Source: Clostridiaceae bacterium (GTDB lineage: Bacteria > Bacillota > Clostridia > UBA1212 > DUPL01). From it: a stretch of 63,173 bases of DNA. Under the pieces are notes generated by a model. The model did not search any database. It was given only the letters and a program-made list of their open reading frames with translations, and was not told the DNA's origin. The stretch spans positions 1 through 63,173 of the forward strand of contig DUPL01000061.1 of assembly GCA_012838385.1 (NCBI GenBank), read 5' to 3'. Shown here piece after piece: positions 53,944 to 63,173 of this stretch (position 1 is its first letter; every line of letters starts with the position of its first letter). The translations under genes were made by a program, and so were the position numbers.

Positions 53944-54673
53944 TAATGAATTTATATACGGTAGGAATGCTGTGATTGAGGCATTGAAAAGTGATACGCC
54001 CATTAACAAGATTATGCTTGTTAATGAGCATGGTGGGTCCATAGGAGTTATCAAGGCCCTGGCAAGAGAGAAAGGAATTATATTCAGCATCACAACAAAG
54101 GAAAAACTGACTGCAATTACAGGTACTAGCAGCCATCAGGGTGTCATGGCATATTTGTCCGCCAGGCAGTACGACACGCTGGAAGATATATTGGAGCATG
54201 CAAGGGAACTTGGGCAGGATCCTTTTGTCATTGTTCTTGATGAAATACAGGATCCTCACAACCTTGGTGCAATTATTAGAAGTGCTGATGCGGCGGGAGC
54301 CCATGGGATAGTAATCTCAAAGAGAAGACAGGTTCCGTTGACTGCTGCTGTGGCGAAAACCTCTGCGGGTGCAATTGAACATATGAAAATAGCGCGCGTG
54401 TCAAATGTTGCCCAGACTCTTGACAAGTTGAAGAAGGAAGGAGTTTGGATTGTTGGTACGGATGCGGATGGAGATTATAGCCTTTTCAACTGTGACTTGA
54501 AAGGACCTGTCGCTGTGGTTGTTGGAAGCGAAGGCAAGGGTATAGGTAGCCTTGTCAAGAAGAAATGCGATCTTGTATTATCAATTCCAATGGTCGGAAA
54601 AATAACGTCATTGAATGCATCTGTTGCAGCCAGTTTGGTTATGTACGAAGTTTTAAGGCAAAGGAGCTTGTAA
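53933..54673 (+). CDS. rlmB: 23S rRNA (guanosine-2'-O-)-methyltransferase RlmB family
   Basis: This 246-residue SPOUT-family methyltransferase has the small substrate-binding N-terminal domain (FIYGRNAVIEAL) and the trefoil-knot motifs DEIQDPHNLGAIIRSADAAG, VVVGSEGKGI and IPMVGKITSLNASVAASLVMYE. It probably methylates G2251 of 23S rRNA; related TrmH enzymes act on tRNA. The start ATG 53933 lies in the end of mrnC. The stop overlaps the pcrA start as TAATG. Confidence 0.93.
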   Translation: MSIDNEFIYGRNAVIEALKSDTPINKIMLVNEHGGSIGVIKALAREKGIIFSITTKEKLTAITGTSSHQGVMAYLSARQYDTLEDILEHARELGQDPFVIVLDEIQDPHNLGAIIRSADAAGAHGIVISKRRQVPLTAAVAKTSAGAIEHMKIARVSNVAQTLDKLKKEGVWIVGTDADGDYSLFNCDLKGPVAVVVGSEGKGIGSLVKKKCDLVLSIPMVGKITSLNASVAASLVMYEVLRQRSL

Positions 54674-56904
54674 TGGATCTGAAGAAGGAACTTAATAAAG
54701 AACAATATTTGGCAGCCACTCATGTGGAAGGCCCTCTACTAATTCTTGCAGGAGCAGGTAGTGGTAAAACCAGGGTTATTACCTACAGGATAGCCCATTT
54801 GATAAGGAACTGCGGCGTAAGTCCGTACAATATCCTGGCAATTACTTTTACCAACAAAGCTGCAAGAGAAATGGCTGAGAGGGCTTCTTTTTTATTGGGC
54901 GAAGAAAATCTTTACGGCATATGGATAAACACATTCCACGCAGCCTGTGGTAAAATATTGAGAAGGTATGCGGATAGAATAGGTTTCAATTCGAACTTCA
55001 TCATATACGATGAAACCGAAGTGCAGGTGGTTTTGAAGGAATGTCTTAGAAGACTTAATATAGATGAGAAATACCTGGACCCCAAAGCGGTAAGAAAATA
55101 CATATCAAAAGCAAAAGACGAGATGATATCTTGGAAGGATTTTACCAAGAGTCATGACACATACAATAACCACTTGTTTAGGATGGTTTCGGAAGTGTAC
55201 AAAATGTATCAGGAAACCTTGCTTGCGAACAACGCCATGGATTTTGACGACATGATACTTATGACAATAAAGTTGTTCAAAGAGAATCCTGATGTTCTTG
55301 ATTATTACCAGGAGAAGTTCAAGTTCATAATGGTGGATGAGTATCAGGATACGAACATGGCTCAGTATGAGTTTGTCCGTTTGCTTGCATCAAAGTACAA
55401 GAATCTGTGTGTGGTAGGAGATGACGACCAGAGCATCTATGGTTTCAGAGGTGCGGATATAAGGAACATACTTGAGTTTGAAAACGAGTATCATGACTGC
55501 AAGGTAATAAAGCTGGAGCAGAACTATAGATCTACGCAGAACATACTGGATGCGGCAAACAGGATAATTAAAAACAATACAGAAAGAAGACACAAGAGAT
55601 TGTGGACGGAGCAGGGACATGGAGAACCCATAACCAGATACGAAGCGGAAGATCAAAACGACGAAGCCTTGTATATAGTAAGTGCTATTCAGGATGGTGT
55701 TAGAAAAGGAATGAAATATTCGGATTTCACCATTCTTTACAGAATAAATGCCCTGTCGCAGACAATAGAGAAAGCTCTTACCAGATTTGGAATACCGTAC
55801 AGGGTGTACGGCGGTTTGAAGTTCTTTGACAGGAAGGAAATCAAGGATATCGTCTGCTACCTTAGGGTGTTGGACAATCCTTTGGACGATGTGGCATTAA
55901 GAAGGATTATCAATGTTCCGAAAAGGGGAATTGGTGAGGTTTCATACAACAACGCATACGACATTGCACTCAGGGAAGACACAAATGTCTTAAATGTGTT
56001 TCTTAATGCGGGCAACTATCCCGAGTTGTCCAGAACCGCATCCAAGCTTGCAAGCTTTGCGCTAAAGATAATGGACATTATGATGAAAAAGGATACAATG
56101 GCCATTTCCGAGTATGTAAAGTATGTGATATACGAGTCGGGCATGATTGAAGAACTAAAGAGAGAGAATACTGATGAAGCGGAATCCCGAATAGAAAACC
56201 TTATGGAGTTCATTTCTGTTGCAAATGAGTATGAAAGCGAAGTCCTGGAATCTCCCGATGCTGAGAACTTAAACAATCTGACTTCATTTTTGCAGAACAT
56301 CGCCCTCAGTACAGACATGGACAAGCAGGAGGAAGTAGATGCAGACACGGTCACTCTAATGACAATACACAACTCAAAGGGTCTTGAATTTCCTGTTGTG
56401 TTCGTAATTGCCATGGAAGAGGGTACCTTTCCGTCCATGCGCGCAGAGATGCCTGAAGAAGTTGAAGAGGAAAGAAGGCTTTGTTATGTTGCAATAACAA
56501 GAGCAAAGAAAAAACTTTATCTGACTCATTCGAGGCTAAGATTGCTCTACGGAAGAACCAATTACAGGGTTCCTTCCAGATTTTTAAGGGAGCTTGAGTT
56601 AAAAGCTGAGAAGGAGGAAGATAGGAGTGAGAAAAGTACAACTTTCAGGACTGGTGCTGTCAGGAAGGGAGCTTTTGGACGCGTTGTCAATAGTGTTGGT
56701 GATGTAAAAGCTCTGAACCAACAAACCGGGAAGGTTGATACCAAAGATTTCAAGGTGGGTGACAGAGTAAAACACAAGAAGTTTGGCAATGGTACCATTG
56801 TGAAAATGGAAGGCAGTGGTGATAAAACCGTTGTTGAGATACAGTTTGACAGTACTGGAATGAAACGTCTTATGCTGGCTTATGCAAAGCTTTCACATAT
56901 ATAG
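54673..56904 (+). CDS. pcrA: ATP-dependent DNA helicase PcrA
   Basis: This 743-residue SF1A helicase of the UvrD/PcrA type has Q motif NKEQYLAATH, Walker A AGAGSGKTRVIT, Walker B MVDEYQDTN, VGDDDQSIYGFRGAD, and motif VI VAITRAKKKLYL. The C-terminal tail (DFKVGDRVKHKKFGNGTIV) is the Tudor-like domain that binds RNA polymerase in Bacillus PcrA. ATG 54673 overlaps the rlmB stop; a longer in-frame ORF from 54565 lies inside rlmB and is rejected. Confidence 0.95.
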   Translation: MDLKKELNKEQYLAATHVEGPLLILAGAGSGKTRVITYRIAHLIRNCGVSPYNILAITFTNKAAREMAERASFLLGEENLYGIWINTFHAACGKILRRYADRIGFNSNFIIYDETEVQVVLKECLRRLNIDEKYLDPKAVRKYISKAKDEMISWKDFTKSHDTYNNHLFRMVSEVYKMYQETLLANNAMDFDDMILMTIKLFKENPDVLDYYQEKFKFIMVDEYQDTNMAQYEFVRLLASKYKNLCVVGDDDQSIYGFRGADIRNILEFENEYHDCKVIKLEQNYRSTQNILDAANRIIKNNTERRHKRLWTEQGHGEPITRYEAEDQNDEALYIVSAIQDGVRKGMKYSDFTILYRINALSQTIEKALTRFGIPYRVYGGLKFFDRKEIKDIVCYLRVLDNPLDDVALRRIINVPKRGIGEVSYNNAYDIALREDTNVLNVFLNAGNYPELSRTASKLASFALKIMDIMMKKDTMAISEYVKYVIYESGMIEELKRENTDEAESRIENLMEFISVANEYESEVLESPDAENLNNLTSFLQNIALSTDMDKQEEVDADTVTLMTIHNSKGLEFPVVFVIAMEEGTFPSMRAEMPEEVEEERRLCYVAITRAKKKLYLTHSRLRLLYGRTNYRVPSRFLRELELKAEKEEDRSEKSTTFRTGAVRKGAFGRVVNSVGDVKALNQQTGKVDTKDFKVGDRVKHKKFGNGTIVKMEGSGDKTVVEIQFDSTGMKRLMLAYAKLSHI

Positions 56905-56907
56905 TGC

Positions 56908-56936
56908 TTGACATTATAGGGGTTTTAATGTAAACT
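56908..56936 (+). promoter_or_regulatory. Sigma-A-type promoter for the his operon
   Basis: TTGACA (56908-56913) and TAAACT (56931-56936) are 17 bases apart. The start would be near 56943, at the foot of the hairpin described next. Confidence 0.65.
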
Positions 56937-56939
56937 ATG

Positions 56940-56971
56940 TTCACTTTATTGCTTTATTGCGATAAAGTGAA
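56940..56971 (+). promoter_or_regulatory. 13-bp hairpin at the 5' end of the his mRNA
   Basis: Bases 56940-56952 pair with 56959-56971 (13 pairs, one G-U), loop TTTATT. The SD GGAGG begins at 56972, directly against the stem. No T-box features are present. It may be a repressor site at the start of transcription or an RNA element that stabilises or masks the 5' end. Confidence 0.65.
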
Positions 56972-56982
56972 GGAGGTTTGAG

Positions 56983-58248
56983 ATGAAACAGATCTACACA
57001 CCTGAAGGCATGCAGGATATTTTGATTGAAGAAGGCTTCAACATGAGAAATATGGAAGCCGACATAAGAAAACATTTGAGAATGTGTGGATATTATGAGA
57101 TAATTACTCCCACACTGGAATATTATGATGTCTTTACATCAGGACCCAACACCATGGATAGTGAAATGATGTACAAACTGACCGACAAAAATGGTCAGAT
57201 CCTTGTGTTGCGTCCTGATTTGACAATTCCTGCAGCAAGAGTGTTTACAACAAAGATTGTGGGCGATAAAGCAATGCCCAAAAAGCTGTTTTACATAGGG
57301 AATGTATTCAGATTTAACGAAGTGGGTGGAGGCAAGACCAATGAGTTTACACAGGCAGGTGTTGAAATCATGGGTCAGGATGGATGCCTTGTTGATGCCG
57401 AGGTTATTGCAAAAGCTATTGAAATTTCGCTTCTTGCAGGTCTTGAGAATTTTCAGATAGACATTGGACATTCCGAATTCTTTATTGGCATAATGGAGGA
57501 ATGCGGCTTCAGCGACAAAGAAACAGAAGAAACCAGACTGCTGGTTGAAAAGAAGGATTTTGCAGGTCTGGAACTTATGCTCAAGACAAAAGGAGTAAAC
57601 GACAATGTGGGTGAGCTTGTGCTTAGTATTCCGCAATTATTTGGGGATGCCACCATCCTTGACAAGGCTGCCCTGTATGCACATAACGAAAAAAGTTTGA
57701 ACGCCATAGAAACGTTAAGGGAGATATTAAGGATTCTTGATGATTACAAGCTGAGTGAATATGTATCAATAGACCTAGGAATGGTGGGAAGCTTAAAATA
57801 CTATACCGGAACCATTTTCAAAGGCTATACATATGGCGTAGGCTTTCCTTATTTAGGAGGAGGAAGGTACGACACCCTTACAGGCAACTTTGGTAAGAAA
57901 ATACCGGCGTCTGGTTTCAGTCTTGGCATCAACATTTTAATGAAGGCTTTGATTAGACAGGGAATGTGCGGATTAGCTCCTTCTTGTGATGCGTTTGTTG
58001 GATTTGTCAGAAAGTATAGAAAGGAAGCCATTGAGATATCGCAGTTTTTTAGAGAAAACAATATTTCTACCCATCTTGATATATCTGAATATGATGAAGG
58101 GGAAGCGGTTGAATTTGCCAGAAACGAAGGGTTTAAATTGTTTCTTTATGTTAGAGAAGACGGCAAGGTCAGATACATTAATTTCAACAATGGTGTTGAT
58201 CGCATAATTGATTATCAGGATATCATCGAATGGGGTAATGCGTTATGA
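56983..58248 (+). CDS. hisZ: ATP phosphoribosyltransferase regulatory subunit HisZ
   Basis: This 421-residue protein resembles histidyl-tRNA synthetase but does not charge tRNA. It joins the short HisG to give an active, histidine-sensitive enzyme. It opens with the class II motif 1 region ([11 protein letters not shown]), motif 2 ([12 protein letters not shown]) and motif 3 ([13 protein letters not shown]). The C-terminal region has a short anticodon-like part. ATG 56983 follows AGGAGG. It overlaps hisG by ATGA. Confidence 0.94.
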   Translation: MKQIYTPEGMQDILIEEGFNMRNMEADIRKHLRMCGYYEIITPTLEYYDVFTSGPNTMDSEMMYKLTDKNGQILVLRPDLTIPAARVFTTKIVGDKAMPKKLFYIGNVFRFNEVGGGKTNEFTQAGVEIMGQDGCLVDAEVIAKAIEISLLAGLENFQIDIGHSEFFIGIMEECGFSDKETEETRLLVEKKDFAGLELMLKTKGVNDNVGELVLSIPQLFGDATILDKAALYAHNEKSLNAIETLREILRILDDYKLSEYVSIDLGMVGSLKYYTGTIFKGYTYGVGFPYLGGGRYDTLTGNFGKKIPASGFSLGINILMKALIRQGMCGLAPSCDAFVGFVRKYRKEAIEISQFFRENNISTHLDISEYDEGEAVEFARNEGFKLFLYVREDGKVRYINFNNGVDRIIDYQDIIEWGNAL

Positions 58249-58880
58249 AGTACTTGAATATTGCACTGGCAAAAGGGAGGCTTGCAAAACAGGCAGCGGA
58301 CATATTTGCAAATACAGGCATAAATACATCGGGATTGCTTGAAGATAGCAGAAAGTTGATTATTACCGATGAGGAAAACAAGGTGCGTTTTTTTCTTGTT
58401 AAGCCGTCGGATGTTCCCACTTACGTTGAATACGGTGCTGCGGATATTGGCATATGTGGAAGAGACACACTGCTAGAAGAAGGCAGGGATTTATATGAGG
58501 TTATTGACCTGGGCATAGGTAAATGCAGGATGTGTGTAGCAGGTCCGGCCAGTCTTGCGGGAAAGTTGGATAACATACCAAACAAAAGAGTTGCAACCAA
58601 GTATCCAAATATCTCAAGGGAATACTACCAGCGTGTGAAACGTGAAAGTGTCGAGATTATTGAACTGTCCGGTTCTGTGGAACTGGCTCCCCTGGTGGGG
58701 TTGTCCGAGGTTATTGTGGACATAGTTGAGAGCGGAAAGACACTTCAAGATAACGGACTGGTGGTTTTGGAAACTATATGTGATATCAGTGCTAGAATGA
58801 TTGTAAACAAGGTCAGTATGAAAATTGAAAGGGTAAGGATATCGAAAATATTGGATTCCATAAGGAAGCAGCTTGATTAA
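58245..58880 (+). CDS. hisG: ATP phosphoribosyltransferase, short form
   Basis: This 211-residue enzyme is the first step of histidine synthesis. It lacks the C-terminal regulatory domain of the long form and needs HisZ, which precedes it. Family patterns seen are [20 protein letters not shown] and the ribose-phosphate loop [31 protein letters not shown] 58245 overlaps the hisZ stop. hisD follows. Confidence 0.96.
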   Translation: MKYLNIALAKGRLAKQAADIFANTGINTSGLLEDSRKLIITDEENKVRFFLVKPSDVPTYVEYGAADIGICGRDTLLEEGRDLYEVIDLGIGKCRMCVAGPASLAGKLDNIPNKRVATKYPNISREYYQRVKRESVEIIELSGSVELAPLVGLSEVIVDIVESGKTLQDNGLVVLETICDISARMIVNKVSMKIERVRISKILDSIRKQLD

Positions 58881-58893
58881 AGAGGGGATAACC

Positions 58894-60189
58894 ATGCGCA
58901 TCTATATTAATGAAGATAAATCAGAGTATCTTGCACATTTTCATGAAAGAAGAAAAACTATTAATGATGAGATAAGGGAAAAAGTAAAAAAGATTGTGGA
59001 GGATGTCAGAACTTCAGGAGATGATGCTGTCCGAATGTATACCAAAATGTTTGACAATGTGGAACTTGACAGCCTTGAAGTAACTGACGAGGAAATTGAA
59101 AGTGCAAAAATAGATAAGGATTTGGAGATTGCTCTTCAAAAAGCAAAGGACAATATATTTACTTTTCATGAACGAGAACTTGAGAAGAGCTGGCAAATTG
59201 AAAGGGAAGACGGTTCAAGATTCGGTATAAGGGTGTATGGCATACAGAGGGTTGGTGTGTATGTGCCAGGCGGCAGTGCACCATTGCCTTCCTCTGTTTT
59301 AATGAATATCATTCCTGCAAAAGTGGCCGGTGTCAAAGAGATAATTATGTGTACCCCTCCTTTAAAGGATGGAAGTGTTTCTCCTGCAATTTTAAAGGCT
59401 GCGAAGATTGCAGGCGTTGACAGAATATTCAAGATTGGAGGAGCGCAGGCAATAGCCGCCATGGCTTATGGCACTGAGTCAGTTCCCAGAGTGTTCAAGA
59501 TAACGGGCCCTGGCAACGCATATGTGGCTTGTGCAAAGAGTCTTGTTTTTGGAGATGTGGGTATTGACATGATTGCAGGCCCTTCAGAGATAATGATTGT
59601 TGCCGATGAAACTGCAAATTGCGATTATATTGCAGCGGATCTATTGTCCCAGGCTGAACATGATGTAATGGCTGCCAGCATACTTGTAACTACAAGTATG
59701 TATGTAGCTGAGAAGGTTAGAGAAAAGGTCAATGAAAGACTTAAAACTTTGGAAAGAAACACTATTGCGAAAAAGTCTATTGAAAACAATGGCGCAATAA
59801 TTGTTGTTGACAATTTGGATGAAGCAGCTTTTTTGTCTAATTCGATTGCACCTGAACATCTTGAGCTTATACTAAACGACAAGATTCTTACGGATGAATT
59901 TATAGACAAGTTTTACAATGCAGGAGCAATATTTTTAGGCGAGTATTCACCGGAACCCATGGGCGACTATTTCTGCGGCTCAAATCACGTATTGCCAACA
60001 GGAGGAACGGCTGCATTTTCATCCCCTTTGGGAGTATGGGATTTTGTAAAGAGAACCAGTATTGTAAGCTATACGAAAGAGGGCTTTTTCAAGGATTGCG
60101 AGCATGCATACAATATGGCGATGGCCGAAGGGCTTACAGCTCATGCAAAAAGTTTGAAGGCAAGGTGTGATGATGAGCAAGTATTTTAA
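58894..60189 (+). CDS. hisD: Histidinol dehydrogenase
   Basis: This 431-residue zinc enzyme oxidises histidinol to histidine in two NAD-linked steps. It shows VYVPGGSAPLPSSVLM, GPGNAYVACAKSLVFGDVGIDMIAGPSE, LLSQAEHD (catalytic and zinc residues) and GSNHVLPTGGTAAFSSPLG. ATG 58894 follows GAGGGG; the ORF extends in frame to TTG 58873 over the hisG stop, which I reject. It overlaps hisC by 17 bases. Confidence 0.96.
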   Translation: MRIYINEDKSEYLAHFHERRKTINDEIREKVKKIVEDVRTSGDDAVRMYTKMFDNVELDSLEVTDEEIESAKIDKDLEIALQKAKDNIFTFHERELEKSWQIEREDGSRFGIRVYGIQRVGVYVPGGSAPLPSSVLMNIIPAKVAGVKEIIMCTPPLKDGSVSPAILKAAKIAGVDRIFKIGGAQAIAAMAYGTESVPRVFKITGPGNAYVACAKSLVFGDVGIDMIAGPSEIMIVADETANCDYIAADLLSQAEHDVMAASILVTTSMYVAEKVREKVNERLKTLERNTIAKKSIENNGAIIVVDNLDEAAFLSNSIAPEHLELILNDKILTDEFIDKFYNAGAIFLGEYSPEPMGDYFCGSNHVLPTGGTAAFSSPLGVWDFVKRTSIVSYTKEGFFKDCEHAYNMAMAEGLTAHAKSLKARCDDEQVF

Positions 60190-61231
60190 CAAACGCACGA
60201 AAAATCTAATACCGTATGTACCTGGTGAACAACCAAAGGAAGGCGAGACTTTTATTAAAATCAATACGAATGAATGCCCATATCCGCCATCTCCCAGAGT
60301 AATTGATGCAATTTGTCAAAGTGTCAATGAGTCTTTAAGGTTGTATCCTGCGCCTGATGCAAGCTTGGCAAGAAGGGCTTTTGCGGACAAGTATAATCTG
60401 TCTCTTGAGTGTGTGTTTGCAGGAAACGGCTCGGATGAAGTTTTGGCTTTTTCTTTTCTTGCGTTTTTTGCCAAGGACAAAAAAGTACTTATACCTGACA
60501 TTACCTACAGTTTTTATACCGTATACTGTGATTTGTGCGAACTTGAATGCAAACAGATTCCTTTAAAAGATGACTTTACAATAGATGTGGATGCTTTTGT
60601 TAGGGAAAAGGGCAACGTTGTCATAGCAAATCCGAATGCTCCAACATCTCTTGCGCTTGATATTGGTGATATTGAAAGAATTCTAAATGCTCATCCGGAT
60701 GATGTGGTAATCATAGATGAGGCGTATGTGGATTTTGGTGGAGAAAGCTGTATTGGGCTGGTAAATAAGTATGACAATCTTCTTGTTGTGCAGACATTGT
60801 CAAAGTCAAGGGCTCTTGCAGGCATGAGAGTTGGTTTTGCTTGTGGCAGCAAGGAGCTGGTTGACGGATTAAACAGGATAAAGGATTCTTTTAATTCATA
60901 TACACTGGACAGGCTCGCAATAGTTGCAGCTGAAGCTGCATTAAAGGATGATGAGTATTACAAATCTGTCATTGATAAGATTGTATCAACAAGAGAGAGT
61001 GTGAAAAAAGAACTTATGGAACTTGGATTCAAGGTGCTTGATTCCAGGACAAACTTTCTGTTTATTTCCCATAAAACAAAAAATGCGGAAGACATTATGA
61101 GCTATTTAAGATCAAAGGGTGTTTTGGTTCGTCATTTCAAAACGAATAGAATTGACAATTATCTAAGAGTCACCATAGGAACTGATGAGGAGATGGATAA
61201 GTTTCTTTCTTTAATTAAAGATATGGAATGA
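60173..61231 (+). CDS. hisC: Histidinol-phosphate aminotransferase
   Basis: This 352-residue class I/II PLP enzyme transfers the amino group to imidazole acetol phosphate. It shows INTNECPYPPSP near the N-terminus, FAGNGSDEVLAF, IANPNAPTS and the PLP lysine in TLSKSRALAGMRVGFA. Three in-frame starts lie together (GTG 60167, ATG 60170, ATG 60173); I use the last, about 7 bases after AAGGTG. The stop overlaps hisB as ATGA. Confidence 0.94.
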   Translation: MSKYFNKRTKNLIPYVPGEQPKEGETFIKINTNECPYPPSPRVIDAICQSVNESLRLYPAPDASLARRAFADKYNLSLECVFAGNGSDEVLAFSFLAFFAKDKKVLIPDITYSFYTVYCDLCELECKQIPLKDDFTIDVDAFVREKGNVVIANPNAPTSLALDIGDIERILNAHPDDVVIIDEAYVDFGGESCIGLVNKYDNLLVVQTLSKSRALAGMRVGFACGSKELVDGLNRIKDSFNSYTLDRLAIVAAEAALKDDEYYKSVIDKIVSTRESVKKELMELGFKVLDSRTNFLFISHKTKNAEDIMSYLRSKGVLVRHFKTNRIDNYLRVTIGTDEEMDKFLSLIKDME

Positions 61232-61239
61232 GGGATATT

Positions 61240-61824
61240 ATGGACAGGAAAGCGTTTGTAAAAAGAGAAACAAGAGAAACAAAAATTGAAGCTTCAATTA
61301 ATTTGGATGGTGGTGCATATGATATCAATACCGGCATAGGTTTTTTTGACCATATGTTGGAGCTTTTTGCAAAACATTCGGGTATAGGTTTGTCTGTGGA
61401 AGCAAAAGGCGATTTGTATGTGGACTGCCATCATACTGTGGAGGATGTTGGTATTGTTGTTGGTACTTTGCTTAAGGAAGCTGCCGGCAGCAAGGATGGA
61501 ATAAAAAGATACGGCCATAGTGTAATACCCATGGATGAGGCTTTAAGCGAGGTTGTAATTGATTTTGGCGGCAGATCCTTCTTTATATTGAAGGGTGAAA
61601 TACCGTGCATCCGTTTGGGAGAGTTTGAAACGGAAACCGTTCAGGAGTTTTTCACCAGCATTGCAAGCAATGCCGGAATGAACCTCCATGTTATTGTTCG
61701 CTATGGAACGAATACGCATCATATAATTGAGAGTGTTTTCAAGGCCTTTGCGCACGCCTTGAAGCAGGCAATAAGTTATGATCCGAATCAAAAGGGAGTA
61801 TTATCGACCAAAGGAGTTTTGTAA
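61240..61824 (+). CDS. hisB: Imidazoleglycerol-phosphate dehydratase
   Basis: This 194-residue manganese enzyme has two copies of the His-rich motif: [24 protein letters not shown] and [19 protein letters not shown]. It is the single-domain form without histidinol phosphatase. ATG 61240 follows AGGG with 5 bases; ATG 61228 overlapping the hisC stop is an alternative four codons upstream. hisIE begins two bases after its stop. Confidence 0.95.
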   Translation: MDRKAFVKRETRETKIEASINLDGGAYDINTGIGFFDHMLELFAKHSGIGLSVEAKGDLYVDCHHTVEDVGIVVGTLLKEAAGSKDGIKRYGHSVIPMDEALSEVVIDFGGRSFFILKGEIPCIRLGEFETETVQEFFTSIASNAGMNLHVIVRYGTNTHHIIESVFKAFAHALKQAISYDPNQKGVLSTKGVL

Positions 61825-61825
61825 T

Positions 61826-62488
61826 ATGGACAAGGAATTAATTAAGGATATAAAGTTCAATGAAGAGGGAATGGTGCCTTGTATTGTTCAGGACTGTAGA
61901 ACAGGTGAAGTTCTTATGATGGCCTGGATGAATAAGGAGTCTTTGGAGATTTCTCTTGATACAGGTTTCTGTACTTACTATTCCAGAAGCCGAAAGGCCT
62001 TGTGGAAAAAGGGCGAGACCAGTGGAAATGTGCAGAAAATTGTTGACATGGCTTATGATTGTGACGGAGATACATTACTTGTTCTGGTTGAGCAGACAGG
62101 GAGTGCATGTCATACCGGTGAAAGGTCATGTTTTCATAATCCTTCACCTGTTTTTGTTAAACATAATATTTTATACGAGGATTATGATGTCATAGCGGAC
62201 AGAAAAGCAAATCCCAGGGATGATTCTTATACCAATTATCTGTTCAGGGAAGGTATTGACAAGATTTGCAAAAAGATAGGGGAAGAGAGTGCGGAAATCA
62301 TTATAGCCTCCAAGAATGAAATTAAGAATGATACTGTTGGAGAAATTGCGGACTTTATGTACCATTTGATGGTGCTTATGGTGGAGTGCGGTATTACATG
62401 GGATGACGTTTATGACAGGCTGTTAGAAAGAAAAGGTATAAAATCGGAAAAGTTGAGCAAATTAATGAAAAAAGAAGTAAAAGAGTAG
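61826..62488 (+). CDS. hisI: Bifunctional phosphoribosyl-AMP cyclohydrolase / phosphoribosyl-ATP pyrophosphatase
   Basis: This 220-residue fusion (HisIE) has the cyclohydrolase domain first ([57 protein letters not shown] with the metal cysteines) and the pyrophosphohydrolase domain second ([38 protein letters not shown]). ATG 61826 follows AAGGAG; a longer in-frame ORF from 61778 lies inside hisB. In many Clostridia hisH, hisA and hisF lie between hisB and hisI; they are missing here. Confidence 0.95.
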   Translation: MDKELIKDIKFNEEGMVPCIVQDCRTGEVLMMAWMNKESLEISLDTGFCTYYSRSRKALWKKGETSGNVQKIVDMAYDCDGDTLLVLVEQTGSACHTGERSCFHNPSPVFVKHNILYEDYDVIADRKANPRDDSYTNYLFREGIDKICKKIGEESAEIIIASKNEIKNDTVGEIADFMYHLMVLMVECGITWDDVYDRLLERKGIKSEKLSKLMKKEVKE

Positions 62489-62506
62489 TTTTATATCAAA
62501 TTTTGG

Positions 62507-62529
62507 AGTTTTTGAAGAAAAACTTTACA
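62507..62529 (+). terminator. Possible weak terminator after hisIE
   Basis: AGTTTTT (62507-62513) pairs with AAAAACT (62518-62524) around GAAG. The stem is AT-rich and the following TTACATTT is a poor T-run, so this is uncertain. Confidence 0.25.
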
Positions 62530-62537
62530 TTTGGGTC

Positions 62538-62565
62538 TTGATTATTTTTGAAATATTATTATAAT
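62538..62565 (+). promoter_or_regulatory. Promoter for groES-groEL
   Basis: TTGATT (62538-62543) and a perfect TATAAT (62560-62565) are 16 bases apart, just before the CIRCE element. The start would fall inside CIRCE. Confidence 0.65.
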
Positions 62566-62570
62566 TATTA

Positions 62571-62597
62571 TTAGCACTCATTTGAAGTGAGTGCTAA
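62571..62597. promoter_or_regulatory. CIRCE operator for HrcA
   Basis: TTAGCACTC (62571-62579), 9 bases, GAGTGCTAA (62589-62597): a perfect CIRCE inverted repeat. HrcA would repress groES-groEL here, with release on heat shock. Confidence 0.95.
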
Positions 62598-62600
62598 TAA

Positions 62601-62915
<315 letters not shown>

Positions 62916-62937
62916 AATAGATAGATGGAGGCGATGA

Positions 62938-63173
<236 letters not shown>

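Noticed and set aside
54565-54672. N-terminal extension of PcrA
   Set aside because: Lies inside rlmB in another frame; the helicase Q motif begins just after ATG 54673, which overlaps the rlmB stop and follows AAGGAG.
56940-56982. Histidine T-box before hisZ
   Set aside because: Leader far too short; only one hairpin and no specifier loop or T-box sequence.

Overview
The window reads as a chromosomal segment of a spore-forming, low-GC, anaerobic Clostridia-type Firmicute. The spoIIAA-spoIIAB-sigF operon followed by spoVAC-spoVAD-spoVAEb, the germination protease gpr, the ireB-ruvX-DUF1292 trio, HisZ/short-HisG histidine synthesis, a perfect CIRCE element before groES and strong GGAGG ribosome sites all point there. 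I cannot name the genus from sequence alone. Nearly every base is in tightly packed, mostly plus-strand operons, often with 4-base ATGA or TAATG junctions. There are no rRNA, tRNA, CRISPR, IS or prophage genes, and no gene-free stretch longer than about 200 bases.

Layout: 1-3.1 kb has a small membrane protein, an HPr-like protein without the phosphorylatable histidine, MtaB tRNA methylthiotransferase and ireB-ruvX-DUF1292. 3.1-9.4 kb has a lipid kinase, a 1-phosphofructokinase-type sugar kinase, a GH78 rhamnosidase-like enzyme, a membrane-anchored amidase and a convergent Nudix gene. 9.4-13.1 kb holds the radical SAM / DUF2344 / short RNase E/G cluster. 13.1-19.4 kb has a rhamnulose-phosphate-aldolase-type/SDR fusion and a divergent type IIA topoisomerase pair. 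19.4-22.1 kb (minus strand) has a FAD dehydrogenase and a PHP protein. 22.3-27.1 kb is a BMP-type nucleoside ABC importer. 27.1-39.9 kb has a degenerate SOD-like protein, trpS, uvrB, uvrA, a ClpE-like unfoldase, argJ, a HelD-like helicase and whiA. 39.9-43.5 kb is the forespore sigma and spoVA cluster. 43.6-48.2 kb is comEC-holA-rpsT-gpr. 48.3-56.9 kb has ligA, gltX-glnS-mrnC-rlmB-pcrA. 57-62.5 kb is a his operon (hisZGDCB-hisIE) lacking hisH, hisA and hisF. The window ends in groES and the start of groEL.

The genes are largely housekeeping, so the most notable signals are regulatory and lie between genes. The best is at the sigF/spoVAC junction. Read-through RNA from spoIIA would fold a 14-bp hairpin whose left arm contains CTTCC and pairs with the whole spoVAC Shine-Dalgarno. 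A forespore-sigma-like promoter overlaps that left arm, so RNA started there would lack the arm and keep the ribosome site open. A related arrangement lies between gpr and ligA, where the -10 box of the ligA promoter sits inside the left arm of the gpr terminator. Other points are a palindromic operator candidate at the aldolase/SDR promoter, a hairpin at the 5' end of the his mRNA, a 14-bp perfect dyad before spoIIAA, a 65-bp uvrA/clpE overlap, and enzyme-like proteins lacking their active or metal-binding residues (HPr-like, SOD-like).
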